DNA of 64,000 nt from assembly GCA_023666705.1 (NCBI GenBank), contig JAMPBO010000008.1, positions 1 to 64,000 of the forward strand. Reading direction: 5' to 3'. Shown one piece after another: positions 8,025 through 16,068 of the stretch. Within the stretch, counting starts at the first letter, position 1. The number at the start of each line of letters is the position of its first letter. This stretch comes from Bacteroides sp. (lineage in GTDB: Bacteria > Bacillota > Clostridia > Lachnospirales > Lachnospiraceae). A model generated the notes under the pieces. The model had not been told where the DNA came from. It saw only the letters and a list, made by a program, of their open reading frames with translations, and made no database searches. A program made the translations under genes and the position numbers.

Positions 8025-8129
8025 CACTTTAAGTGTTTTTATATTATCACTTATTGTGGTTTTTGTCAATCACTAATTGTGATTTTTCACGAGATGTGTT
8101 TTTTCTATTTACTTTTATCACTATAAGTG
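8025..8129. promoter_or_regulatory. Lysogeny switch: four 11-bp operators
   Basis: The gap between the divergent repressor genes holds four near-identical palindromes with the form CACT-N3-(A/T)GTG: CACTTTAAGTG (8025-8035), CACTTATTGTG (8048-8058), CACTAATTGTG (8071-8081) and CACTATAAGTG (8119-8129). The first three are spaced 23 bases apart start to start, about two helical turns. A fifth copy is at 7794. This is the pattern of a multi-operator phage switch. Confidence 0.8.
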
Positions 8130-8168
8130 ATATTATGTAATTATAAAAGATGAAAGACGGTGATTACG

Positions 8169-8564
8169 ATGTCAAATTTTAAAAATATAATTTTGAAATT
8201 AAGAAAAGAGCGAGGATTCAATCAAGAACAATTAGCCAAGGAGCTTCGTGTTTCAAAAAGCACAATAGGAATGTGGGAAACAGGCGGCCGTCTTCCATCA
8301 TCTGAATTATACGAACAAATTGCAGATTATTTTAATGTGGACATAGATTATTTATATGGTCGAACTTCTATCAGACAAAAAATACACTATAATGAAGATG
8401 GTACTGAATATGCAACCAATCAAAACAACGATTCTGACATGGTGATAATTCAAAGAGAAAGAAGTAAGATGACAGAAAAAGAAAAGACAAAACTTATGAA
8501 TATCCTACGTGCAAATTTTGATGACTATAATTGGGAAGAAGATGATTCCGGTAATATCGATTAA
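8169..8564 (+). CDS. CI-like XRE repressor
   Basis: A 131-residue repressor. An N-terminal Cro/C1 helix-turn-helix (ERGFNQEQLAKELRVSKSTIGMWE, then LYEQIADYFNVDIDYLYGR) is followed by an acidic C-terminal part without a LexA-like peptidase. The start at 8169 is used rather than the ATG at 8160 because it gives the usual N-terminus, though the SD is weak. It overlaps the ImmA-type protease gene by 23 bases; in ICEBs1 and related elements ImmA cleaves such a repressor to induce the element. That mechanism is a reasonable inference here. Confidence 0.8.
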   Translation: MSNFKNIILKLRKERGFNQEQLAKELRVSKSTIGMWETGGRLPSSELYEQIADYFNVDIDYLYGRTSIRQKIHYNEDGTEYATNQNNDSDMVIIQRERSKMTEKEKTKLMNILRANFDDYNWEEDDSGNID

Positions 8565-9606
8565 TAGAAAACAACAAATAAAAAAAATTGTATGTGATGT
8601 TTTTAAAAAAATAAAAGAACCCATTCTGCCTGTAAAATTAGGTAGTATAATTAAATCATATAATAATATCAAACTCATTACATATAGTAGCCAAATAAAA
8701 AAATACAATATATCATATACGGACTTAATTATTTCTGCTGAAACTAATGATTCTTATGCTGTTTATTGTAAGAGTAAAAACAGATATTGCATTTATTATA
8801 ATGATATTGATTTTAATTTAAAATCATCTAACAGAGTAAGGTGGAATTTAGCACATGAATTAGGACACATTTTATTGGGACATCACACCATAACTTCTTC
8901 AGATAAACTTTTTCGAAGCAATATAAGCAACCAGATATATGATTGTATTGAAGAGGAAGCCAACTATTTTGCCCAACTACTCCTAGTTCCACATGTTGTT
9001 TTGTTAAGTTTTAAAGTTCAATCTGCAAGAGAGATTCGCTCCTTATGTAAAATATCAGACAAAGCGTCAAAGCGTAGATATATAGAATATATTAACTGGA
9101 AAAAAAATTTAAATCCTAATGATGAATATGATAATGCTGTCTTTCATTTTTATTATGCTTTTATATATCAAAAACTATGCAAAAATTGCGAGGGTACTTG
9201 TATACAAAGATACGGAAAATATTGTCCTATATGTGGAGCACATAATACTCTACAATGGGGGAAAGGAAATATTATGAAATACCCAAAACTAATAACACAT
9301 CCTAACTACAATAAACCTATTATGTGTCCTATATGCAAAAATGAAGAAACCGACATAGAAGGTGCTTACTGTCAAATTTGTGGAACATATTTATTAAACG
9401 AATGTACATCTCAAACATGTAATAACCATTCACTGGAAAGTAATGCTAGATACTGTCCTATTTGCGGTTGTCAAAGTTCATTCTATAAAAATAATATTTT
9501 ACTTACATGGGATATCGAATTAGAGTCACTTCCTTTTGAAAATTCTACTTCCATTCAGTACCAAGCAAGTGAAGTCCCAAATTATGACGATTTACCATTT
9601 AGTTGA
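8542..9606 (+). CDS. ImmA/IrrE-type metallopeptidase with zinc-ribbon tail
   Basis: A 354-residue protein starting at an ATG that overlaps the repressor gene. Residues about 60-190 hold the ImmA/IrrE (DUF955) fold with the zinc-peptidase motif HELGH at 105-109 and EEEANYFAQLLLVP further on, the expected third ligand region. The tail (about 215-330) carries several C-x2-C pairs (CKNC, CPIC, CPIC, CQIC, CPIC), forming about three zinc ribbons, which standard ImmA proteins of about 170 residues lack. It probably cleaves the adjacent repressor; the ribbons may sense DNA or a partner. Confidence 0.8.
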   Translation: MIPVISINRKQQIKKIVCDVFKKIKEPILPVKLGSIIKSYNNIKLITYSSQIKKYNISYTDLIISAETNDSYAVYCKSKNRYCIYYNDIDFNLKSSNRVRWNLAHELGHILLGHHTITSSDKLFRSNISNQIYDCIEEEANYFAQLLLVPHVVLLSFKVQSAREIRSLCKISDKASKRRYIEYINWKKNLNPNDEYDNAVFHFYYAFIYQKLCKNCEGTCIQRYGKYCPICGAHNTLQWGKGNIMKYPKLITHPNYNKPIMCPICKNEETDIEGAYCQICGTYLLNECTSQTCNNHSLESNARYCPICGCQSSFYKNNILLTWDIELESLPFENSTSIQYQASEVPNYDDLPFS

Positions 9607-9705
9607 TAAATAGTAGATAACAAGCCTACTATATATAATATAAATATTCTTATTACAAAGGCGAATTGAAGACTATACACATAAAAAATTTATGGAGATA
9701 AGATT

Positions 9706-10671
9706 ATGCTTTTTATGAAACGTCTATTATCAAAATTCAGGTCAGATGAAATATATATAGATAAATCACATATAAGTTTGTATTCCGATTTTCCAAAATA
9801 TTATATTATAAATGGAAAAAAATACAATATTGATAGTGTATTTAGTGTGAACGCAATTCCTCCAACTGGAAAAATAGTTAAACATAACGAAAAAAGCTAT
9901 GGCATAGATACCATTTTACGAGAACATGCAAACTATTGTTTAAAAGCTGGTAAAAATGAACTCGGACGTGCATGTGTAAACAAATCTAATGAATTTTATT
10001 TATCTGGTTATCATTTTGAAACTGAAGATGAAAAATTTGAAAGAATAAATGAAGATAAAAAAAGAGAAGCTAACGCTCGCAACGAAAAATATATATTAGA
10101 TAAGATTAATGTAACTACCATGTTACATTTTCAAAGCACATTTACATATCAATTAAACTGTAATATTATAAAAAAGAACAACATGGCATATGTAATATTG
10201 AATCAACATAATCGTACTGTAGCTTTAAATGACATTATTAAAATAAATAATTTACTTGAAAATTTAACATCTCTCTCTCTACATGATTTAAATGAAATAA
10301 AAATAAATCCTGAAAAAATAAGTTTTTCTTATAAAAAAGGATTTGAGAACTCACCACCAAGTACATATTTAGAATATTTCCCATATACAAAGACACTAAA
10401 GTATTCTAAATATCCTTTAAAGCTTCATTTTGGTTATAATATAAATATTATAGACACATTGTATTTTAATGAGGACTATGTTTCTGGTGATTTGTTTTAC
10501 TTTCAAGATGGAAATATCGGAAAAGGTGAAATTATTAGGTGGATTAATGGATTGTTATTTATTATATCGTTAAAAACAATTGGTACTACATTGGTTGTAT
10601 CAAAAATCAAGTCTAACTCTGCACAAGATAAAAATGGTAATATGATTACCATATATGAGCTAAATAATTAA
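9706..10671 (+). CDS. Unknown prophage accessory protein (321 aa)
   Basis: Not recognised. A 321-residue, very AT-rich gene with a clean GGAG site before the ATG. The protein is soluble-looking: a short basic start, many beta-prone segments rich in Tyr/Asn/Ile, and a charged helical stretch near residues 105-135. There is no signal peptide; a weak hydrophobic stretch (LLFIISLKTIGTTLVV) lies at about 285-300. It lies between the ImmA-type gene and the BRO gene, where temperate phages often carry lysogenic conversion or superinfection-immunity genes, and its base composition differs from its neighbours. Confidence 0.6.
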   Translation: MLFMKRLLSKFRSDEIYIDKSHISLYSDFPKYYIINGKKYNIDSVFSVNAIPPTGKIVKHNEKSYGIDTILREHANYCLKAGKNELGRACVNKSNEFYLSGYHFETEDEKFERINEDKKREANARNEKYILDKINVTTMLHFQSTFTYQLNCNIIKKNNMAYVILNQHNRTVALNDIIKINNLLENLTSLSLHDLNEIKINPEKISFSYKKGFENSPPSTYLEYFPYTKTLKYSKYPLKLHFGYNINIIDTLYFNEDYVSGDLFYFQDGNIGKGEIIRWINGLLFIISLKTIGTTLVVSKIKSNSAQDKNGNMITIYELNN

Positions 10672-10751
10672 ATACCGTCCCTGCTCCAATAGAGGACGAT
10701 AACCACAACTACACATAACCAAGGTTATGATACACAGCACTAAAAAGGGGG

Positions 10752-11666
10752 ATGATTGATTTCTTTTTCTTTGAATATGATGATACTACGGGTACTACTG
10801 TTCCGATATCTATAGACAACATATCATCATTTAATGAACAGGAACTTGAATTTTTTTATGACACGCACGTACGAAAGGTATGGCACAAACAACAAAGTGA
10901 ATGGTATCTTTCTATTGTTGATGTGGTTCAGGTGCTTACAGACAGTGTTGCTCCAAAAAAATACTGGAGTAAACTAAAAACACAACTTGAAGCAGAAGGA
11001 GTTCAAACGTCTACGATTAGTAGACGTTTGAAAATGAAAGCCCAAGATGGAAAAATGCGTCTCACAGATTGTGCAGACACAGAACAAATCCTTCGTATCA
11101 TTCAATCCATTCCATCTAAAAAAGCCGAACCATTTAAACAATGGCTTGCAATGGTTGGTAAAGAGCGTTTAGATGAAATTGCCGACCCTGAGCTTGCAAT
11201 GGAGCGGGCTATTCGTGAATATAAAGCTAAAGGTTACAGCGATGCATGGATTACCCAACGATTACGTTCCATTGAAGTACGCAAGGAAATGACAGACGAA
11301 TGGAATCGTGCCGGTATCACCGAAAGTAAACAGTATGCAATTCTCACTGATATTCTTACCGCTGCATGGTCTGGCAAGAAGGTCCGTGAGTACAAAGAGC
11401 TCAAAGGGCTACATAAAGAAAATTTAAGAGATAATATGACAAATACCGAATTGGTTTTAAACCAGCTTGCAGAAATATCAACTACTGAAATTTCCAAGGC
11501 TACCAATCCTAAAGGCATGGAGCAGACTATACAAGTGACACAACAGGGCGGAAATATCGCCAAGGAAGCAAGGGAAAATCTTGAAAGGCAAATAGGACAC
11601 AGCGTATTATCTCCATTAAATGCACAAGCACCTAAACTGCTTGATGATAATAACACAAAAAAATAA
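10752..11666 (+). CDS. BRO-family N-terminal domain protein
   Basis: A 304-residue protein whose first half matches the Bro-N domain: VRKVWHKQQSEWYLSIVDVVQVLTDS, KKYWSKLK, and ILRIIQSIPSKKAEPFKQWLAMVGKERLDE. The second half (YSDAWITQRLRSIEVRKEMTDEW onward) is the conserved extension seen in the Clostridia version found next to integrases. Bro-N proteins bind DNA and are antirepressor-like. The GGGGG before the ATG is very close, so the start is uncertain. It is followed by a GC-rich hairpin (11675-11689) and the terminator at 11779. Confidence 0.75.
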   Translation: MIDFFFFEYDDTTGTTVPISIDNISSFNEQELEFFYDTHVRKVWHKQQSEWYLSIVDVVQVLTDSVAPKKYWSKLKTQLEAEGVQTSTISRRLKMKAQDGKMRLTDCADTEQILRIIQSIPSKKAEPFKQWLAMVGKERLDEIADPELAMERAIREYKAKGYSDAWITQRLRSIEVRKEMTDEWNRAGITESKQYAILTDILTAAWSGKKVREYKELKGLHKENLRDNMTNTELVLNQLAEISTTEISKATNPKGMEQTIQVTQQGGNIAKEARENLERQIGHSVLSPLNAQAPKLLDDNNTKK

Positions 11667-11778
11667 AATATGCCCCCTGCAAAGCAGGGAGCACATAGCT
11701 TACTAACATACCAAAGTGGCATGATACATAAGCCCCAAACAAGCATATTGTATCATATTTGCCTTGGTTTAGCAACCA

Positions 11779-11800
11779 GGGTATTTTTATACCCTTTTTT
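11779..11800 (+). terminator. Rho-independent terminator before integrase
   Basis: GGGTAT, loop TTTT, ATACCC, then six T. It ends the rightward lysogeny transcript 19 bases before the integrase ATG, so integrase expression is insulated from the upstream genes. Confidence 0.75.
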
Positions 11801-11818
11801 AAGAAAGGACTTGATACA

Positions 11819-12829
11819 ATGAAATATCCCAACGGTTACGGATCCATTACCAAATTATCAGGCAAAAGACGCAAACCATGGGTAGTTCGTGCCCCTGGAA
11901 CCATTGACATTACAAATGTCAAAGTCGAACGACATATTATCGGTACTTACGAAACACGTAAGGATGCAATCCTTGCACTTGCCGAATATAATACAAATCC
12001 ACGTGATTTGTCAAAGAACAAGCTTACATTCAGTCAGATTTATGATTTATGGTACCAGCGGAAATATGTCAATGGCAAACGTAAGTATTCAGAAAGCTCA
12101 GTCAACTGTACCAAAGGAGCATATCAGAAATGTAAATCCTTACATAACAAAGTATTTTCGGATATACGGACTGATGACATGCAGAGTATTATTGATGATT
12201 ACACCCTCTCCCATGCTTACATGGAGCATATTAAAAACCTGTTCAGACAACTATATGCATATGCTTTGGAATATGACATTGCACAAAAGGATTACTCTGC
12301 ATATGTCAGCATAACAAAAGCCGACGATGACGAGCATGGTGTTCCATTTACAGATAATGATATTGAAACGCTATGGAATGCATATAATAACCATGTACCC
12401 AATTCTGACTTGGTTCTTATGCTTATCTATAGCGGCTGGAGAATCAGTGAGTTTGTGGGCATTAATGAAATAGATCTAGGCAATGGCATTATGAGGGGCG
12501 GTGTCAAAACCGCTGCTGGCAAGAACCGAATTGTACCCATACATAGTAAAATCCTGCCCCTTGTCCAAAACAAAGTAAATATAGGCTGGTATACAAACGT
12601 AGCGAATACCACAAAGCAATTCAAGTCAGCCGTTGTCTCTGCAGGTATAACGGCATACCATACACCGCATGACTGCCGACATACCTTTGCAACCCTTTTA
12701 AATAATGCAGGAGCTAACCCTGTATCTGTAAAGCGTCTGCTCGGTCATAGCGGTGGAAATGATGTAACCGAAAAAATATATACACATAAAGATATTAGTG
12801 AGCTGCGAAAAGCGATAGAGTTAATTTAA
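11819..12829 (+). CDS. int: Tyrosine site-specific integrase
   Basis: A 336-residue phage integrase. The start at 11819 (MKYPNGYGSITKLSGKRRKPW) has AGAAAGGA upstream and begins with the AP2-like arm-binding domain typical of Firmicutes integrases; the longer frame from 11759 runs through the terminator. A SAM-like core-binding domain occupies about 68-165. Catalytic residues are visible: Arg208 (SGWRISEF), His284 and Arg287 (HTPHDCRHTF), His310 (LLGHS) and Tyr321 (IYTHK). It catalyses insertion and excision of the prophage and marks its right end. Confidence 0.93.
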   Translation: MKYPNGYGSITKLSGKRRKPWVVRAPGTIDITNVKVERHIIGTYETRKDAILALAEYNTNPRDLSKNKLTFSQIYDLWYQRKYVNGKRKYSESSVNCTKGAYQKCKSLHNKVFSDIRTDDMQSIIDDYTLSHAYMEHIKNLFRQLYAYALEYDIAQKDYSAYVSITKADDDEHGVPFTDNDIETLWNAYNNHVPNSDLVLMLIYSGWRISEFVGINEIDLGNGIMRGGVKTAAGKNRIVPIHSKILPLVQNKVNIGWYTNVANTTKQFKSAVVSAGITAYHTPHDCRHTFATLLNNAGANPVSVKRLLGHSGGNDVTEKIYTHKDISELRKAIELI

Positions 12830-12856
12830 AGAGGGATGCAAAGCGCCCCTCTTTTT
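12828..12856 (+). terminator. Terminator after int
   Basis: AAAGAGGG and CCCTCTTT pair around an 11-base loop, followed by T residues, directly overlapping the integrase stop codon. Confidence 0.7.
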
Positions 12857-12867
12857 AATGGTTTTTT

Positions 12868-12915
12868 GTTACCAATTTGTTACCAACCGTAAATTTTTTA
12901 CACAATTTTACACAA
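12868..12915. other. Probable integrase arm-type sites (att region)
   Basis: Two direct copies of GTTACCAA spaced 11 bases (12868 and 12879) are followed by two tandem copies of TTTTACACAA (12896 and 12906). Paired direct repeats immediately after int are the usual form of arm-type binding sites of tyrosine integrases. The crossover core, and so the true prophage boundary, probably lies between 12,916 and 13,030, but the other att site is outside the window. Confidence 0.5.
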
Positions 12916-13028
12916 ATTTATTTGCAACTAAAATTTTTTGTAAGCCTTGATTTTACTAGATTTCATAGCAATTCAGCCAATTTTCAAAAGCCCTCATTTT
13001 TCTTAATTTCTTAAATAAGTATTAAATT

Positions 13029-13697
13029 TTATTTTGCCATGCGGTAGCCGATGCTCCAAACCGTTTCAATATACTCCTCCTTGGGATTACACTGCTTCAG
13101 CTTGTTTCTTATCTTGCTAATATGCACGTTAAGTGTGTTGTCATCAGCCGAATCCTCGTCTCCCCACACAAGGTCAAACAGCATGCTTCTTGTAAAAACC
13201 TGTGCCGGACGCTCCATCAGTGCCTTCAACAGCTCAAATTCATTTTTTGTCAGTATCAGCTCCTGATTGTTGCAAATGACCGTAAAATCCTTGGTATTCA
13301 TTTGTATATCCTTATAAGTTACCGATACGGCAGTGCTCTCATCCCTGCCCTTTAAGTGTACCTTAATCCTCGCCAGCAGCTCATCATTGTGAAACGGCTT
13401 CGTCACATAATCAATGGCACCCAAGTTAAACAAATCAACCTTCTTGTCCACGTCACTGACTGCACTCATAACAATCAGGGGAACATTATGCTTCTCTTTT
13501 AAATCCCTGATGATTTCCTCACCAGTTTTTCCCGGCAACATTAAATCCATAAGAATTAAATCTACCGTGTCGTCGTGCACCAGCAAAGCCTCCGTTCCCG
13601 AAAATGCCTGCCGTATATTATAATTATGATTTCCCAAAAGCTTTTTCAGCATGTCGCTTATAGTTTGGTCGTCCTCAATTATCAATATGGTTTTCAT
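13029..13697 (-). CDS. OmpR/PhoB-family response regulator
   Basis: A 222-residue response regulator. The receiver domain has the acidic pair EDD near residue 9, the phospho-acceptor Asp51 (LILMDLMLPG), and the TKPF lysine. The C-terminal winged helix includes LTKNEFELLKALMERPAQVFTR and VHISKIRNKL. The start at 13697 is preferred to 13721 since it begins directly with MKTILIIEDD and has AAGGA upstream. No histidine kinase is adjacent; the position just downstream, where one would be expected, is the prophage end. Target genes are unknown. Confidence 0.9.
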   Translation of the reverse strand: MKTILIIEDDQTISDMLKKLLGNHNYNIRQAFSGTEALLVHDDTVDLILMDLMLPGKTGEEIIRDLKEKHNVPLIVMSAVSDVDKKVDLFNLGAIDYVTKPFHNDELLARIKVHLKGRDESTAVSVTYKDIQMNTKDFTVICNNQELILTKNEFELLKALMERPAQVFTRSMLFDLVWGDEDSADDNTLNVHISKIRNKLKQCNPKEEYIETVWSIGYRMAK

Positions 13698-13731
13698 TTT
13701 GGTTTCAACAATTCCTTCCATACAAAAATCA

Positions 13732-14250
13732 TTAAAAAGCCGTTCCCATCATTAACAGGATTGCACCAATGACACCAGCGATAAGACACATTACGATTGG
13801 TCTTACATAATTTTTAATGTCATATCTTTTTTCAGAAACAAACCGCTTATCAACAATTCTTACCGCTTTTTCTGTATATTGCACTGCCACAATTGTTCCA
13901 GGCTCTACGATTCCCTGCTTTTCCCTGGAAAATAATTGTCTTGCTTCCGGACTGTGTATCCCTGAATTCCAGAGTTCCTCCTCCACCATTTCCCGCTGAT
14001 AAGCATTATAATATCTGATTACAGGATTACGGGTTGGCTCAGCTGCCATGGAGTCACTATCGTCTCTTTTTGTAAAATCCACGATTTCTCCTTCTCCCTC
14101 CTGATAACCATTCCGAAACGGTAACAGTTGCTGTGCACGACTCAAAAAGAATGCGATTAAAAATATTCCGGTTATAAAAGTACTCACCATTGTTGTTCCG
14201 CCTATTATCGTTAATAAGACCCCTACCTCTACTAACTCTGCCAATACCAT
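13732..14250 (-). CDS. Membrane protein with two terminal TM segments
   Basis: A 172-residue protein with a long N-terminal hydrophobic segment (about 6-36) and one C-terminal segment (about 150-170). Between them is a soluble domain of about 100 residues that includes IVEPGTIVAVQYTEKAVRIVDKR, a small beta-rich fold resembling the extracytoplasmic segment of DUF3592-like proteins. AGGAGG precedes the start. It lies 35 bases upstream of the response regulator gene on the same strand, so the two are probably co-transcribed. No specific function can be given. Confidence 0.6.
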   Translation of the reverse strand: MVLAELVEVGVLLTIIGGTTMVSTFITGIFLIAFFLSRAQQLLPFRNGYQEGEGEIVDFTKRDDSDSMAAEPTRNPVIRYYNAYQREMVEEELWNSGIHSPEARQLFSREKQGIVEPGTIVAVQYTEKAVRIVDKRFVSEKRYDIKNYVRPIVMCLIAGVIGAILLMMGTAF

Positions 14251-14269
14251 AACTGATACCTCCTGTTTT

Positions 14270-14341
14270 AAAAAAGGACTGCCACGTTAAAAATATTTTA
14301 TATTGCTGTTATAATATAAATATCCTTAATGTGACAGCCCC
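14270..14341. repeat. Long imperfect hairpin, copy 1 (loop GCTGTTA)
   Basis: A 29-base arm starting GGACTGCCACGTTAA pairs, with G-U wobbles, with its partner ending TTAATGTGACAGCCCC; the loop is GCTGTTA at 14305-14311. On the minus strand the stem is followed by six T, so it can act as a terminator for the tRNA-Leu transcript. A related element lies at 14546-14603, which suggests a small dispersed palindrome rather than an ordinary terminator. Confidence 0.5.
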
Positions 14342-14383
14342 ACTATGAACCAAGCCTTTATGGCTCGGACAATTTCTTTAAGA

Positions 14384-14465
14384 TGCGGATAACAGGAGTT
14401 GAACCTGCACGTCTGTTGACACTAGAACCTAAATCTAGCGCGTCTGCCAATTCCGCCATATCCGC
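14384..14465 (-). tRNA. tRNA-Leu (anticodon UAG)
   Basis: Acceptor arm GCGGATA/TATCCGC, a long variable arm typical of class II tRNAs, and anticodon loop TTTAGGT between CTAGA and TCTAG. The T-arm has GGTTCAA. It stands alone, separate from the cluster at 15.4-16.1 kb. Confidence 0.93.
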
Positions 14466-14545
14466 ATAAACAGTGCATAAGCAGGAAAAAATGCTTTTTG
14501 AATCCCACACACATTCCTAGTATAAAGCTTAAAGCGTTTGTTGTA

Positions 14546-14603
14546 AAGTCTCTATTTTTATAATTTTTTTGCTGTTAAATTAAAAGACTGTCACACTAAG
14601 CCC
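14546..14603. repeat. Related palindromic element, copy 2
   Basis: Shares the central GCTGTTA (14571-14577) and the arm GACTGTCACACTAAG with the hairpin at 14270-14341, but the other arm has decayed to an A/T-rich stretch with AGTCTC. It ends three bases before the hicB stop codon. Confidence 0.35.
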
Positions 14604-14605
14604 AT

Positions 14606-14992
14606 TTAAACAATGTTCATCTTTGCCATTAAAGCTTCCTGTAAAACCTTCGACAGGCTGATATGATTTGCTTCGGCTTCTTTTGCTAACCAGGCAGGAA
14701 TAGAAAGCATTTTTTTAACAGCTCTTGTATCACGATGATAATCGGCAACATCCACGGCAACGTAAGTAGCCTGACAATCCTTTGGCACTGCAATATCAGA
14801 AATATCCGATGCATCAGGCAGGGCAACACCGTCCTCGATTAAAGCGTTAAGATACAAACCCATTGCCTCTTGTGCCATCTTCATTAGCACTTCTTTTGTT
14901 TTACCATCAGTAAAACATCCTTCTAAATCAGGAAATTCCAACCAATAACCATTATCCTCATAGTGAATGATAGCAGGATAAACTTTCAACAT
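14606..14992 (-). CDS. hicB: HicB-family antitoxin
   Basis: A 128-residue antitoxin. The N-terminal HicB fold is clear (YPAIIHYEDNGYWLEFPDLEG, then GLYLNALIEDGVALP), and the C-terminus (IPAWLAKEAEANHISLSKVLQEAL) is a ribbon-helix-helix DNA-binding segment. HicB neutralises the HicA mRNA interferase and represses the operon. It lies 41 bases downstream of hicA with an AGGAG site. All expected parts are present. Confidence 0.92.
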   Translation of the reverse strand: MLKVYPAIIHYEDNGYWLEFPDLEGCFTDGKTKEVLMKMAQEAMGLYLNALIEDGVALPDASDISDIAVPKDCQATYVAVDVADYHRDTRAVKKMLSIPAWLAKEAEANHISLSKVLQEALMAKMNIV

Positions 14993-15033
14993 AATAATTC
15001 TCCTTTTCTTTGAATGTCGGGGTGTTCCCTTTT

Positions 15034-15210
15034 TTATTCAAGCCCCGCATCCTTCAATATCGCTGTAAGCAAACCCTTGGGAACATCTGTATTGTGAACA
15101 GGTATCACAATAGTTTTACCATCTTTTTTCATAACGTGATGGCTGCCTTTTATTCTATCCAAAATCCATCCGTTCATCTTAAGTATTTTAACAAGCTCCT
15201 TGCCCTTCAA
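15034..15210 (-). CDS. hicA: HicA-family mRNA interferase toxin
   Basis: A 58-residue double-stranded-RNA-binding-fold toxin with the catalytic histidine in GSHHVM and the strand block GKTIVIPVHN followed by LLTAILKDAGL. I place the start at a TTG (15210) because GGGGAGG lies six bases before it; no in-frame ATG occurs upstream and an ATG further in would remove the first helix. HicA cleaves mRNA when released from HicB. The AT-rich region just upstream (15230-15290) contains TTATATAA repeats that may be the operator. Confidence 0.88.
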   Translation of the reverse strand: MKGKELVKILKMNGWILDRIKGSHHVMKKDGKTIVIPVHNTDVPKGLLTAILKDAGLE

Positions 15211-15412
15211 GTTATTCCTCCCCACACTTGTATTATATTATATAAATTATATAACGTCAAGGGTTTTTATATAAAATATATAATTCCAATAACAAAATTT
15301 TCGCACTACAAAGTACAACATTTCCAACATGCTTACCTGCATTTTGATTTCCATATTCATACCATTCATTTTCTTGGATAAAAAGCTGAACAGCTAATCT
15401 CTGAATAAAAAA

Positions 15413-15485
15413 TGAGCCACGGGGGAATCGAACCCCCGACAACTTGATTAAAAGTCAAGTGCTCTACCGACTGAGCTAGTGGCCC
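15413..15485 (-). tRNA. tRNA-Lys (anticodon UUU)
   Basis: Acceptor GGGCCAC with GTGGCTC, anticodon loop CTTTTAA flanked by CTTGA/TCAAG, and GGTTCGA T-loop. First of six closely spaced tRNA genes on the minus strand. Confidence 0.94.
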
Positions 15486-15539
15486 GTATAATAAATTTAA
15501 TTTTCCTCCTATCCAAAGCCGCTTACAGATAGAAGATAG

Positions 15540-15611
15540 CTGGGCTAGTTGGATTCGAACCAACGAGTGCAGGAGTCAAAGTCCTGTGCCTTACCGCTTG
15601 GCGATAGCCCA
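15540..15611 (-). tRNA. tRNA-Gln (anticodon UUG)
   Basis: Acceptor TGGGCTA/TAGCCCA, discriminator G, anticodon loop CTTTGAC within CAGGA/TCCTG, and a standard T-arm. Confidence 0.93.
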
Positions 15612-15700
15612 ATAGTATAACTCCACGAACCAAACAACCCTAAATTGAACATGTACCCGCTGGCGGGTTACGGTAATCAAGCCATGCCTGGTTACTATAG

Positions 15701-15775
15701 GGTGGATAGAGGGACTCGAACCCTCGGCCTCCAGAGCCACAATCTGGCGCGCTAGCCGACTGCGCCATACCCACC
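15701..15775 (-). tRNA. tRNA-His (anticodon GUG)
   Basis: Anticodon loop TTGTGGC within CCAGA/TCTGG. The extra 5' G opposite C73, the identity mark of tRNA-His, is encoded. The 89-base spacer before the next gene holds a short palindrome (ACCCGC TG GCGGGT at 15654-15667). Confidence 0.93.
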
Positions 15776-15789
15776 ATATAAAGTAAAAA

Positions 15790-15863
<74 letters not shown>

Positions 15864-15893
15864 ATTTAATCTTCGCAATTAGCGAAAATAAAG

Positions 15894-15964
15894 AGCGGGT
15901 GATGGGAATCGAACCCACGTATCTAGCTTGGAAGGCTAGTGTTCTACCATTGAACTACACCCGC
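15894..15964 (-). tRNA. tRNA-Gly (anticodon UCC)
   Basis: Acceptor GCGGGTG/CACCCGC, discriminator T, anticodon loop CTTCCAA within CTAGC/GCTAG. Short D-loop typical of tRNA-Gly. Confidence 0.93.
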
Positions 15965-15993
15965 ATGTATATATGCATATAAGTGCTTTTAAG

Positions 15994-16068
15994 TCGGGGT
16001 GACAGGATTCGAACCTGCGACCTCCTGATCCCAAATCAGGCGCTCTAGCCAAGCTGAGCCACACCCCG
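15994..16068 (-). tRNA. tRNA-Pro (anticodon UGG)
   Basis: Acceptor CGGGGTG/CACCCCG, anticodon loop TTTGGGA within CCTGA/TCAGG, T-arm GGTTCGAA. It is the most upstream of the six-gene cluster. Confidence 0.93.

Noticed and set aside
8509-8541. Earlier start for the ImmA-type protease
   Set aside because: The frame is open upstream but lies inside the repressor gene without an SD; the ATG at 8542 has GGGAAGAAG before it.
15654-15667. Palindrome ACCCGC TG GCGGGT as a terminator between tRNA-Gln and tRNA-His
   Set aside because: No T run follows on either strand; it may simply be a spacer structure in a processed tRNA transcript.
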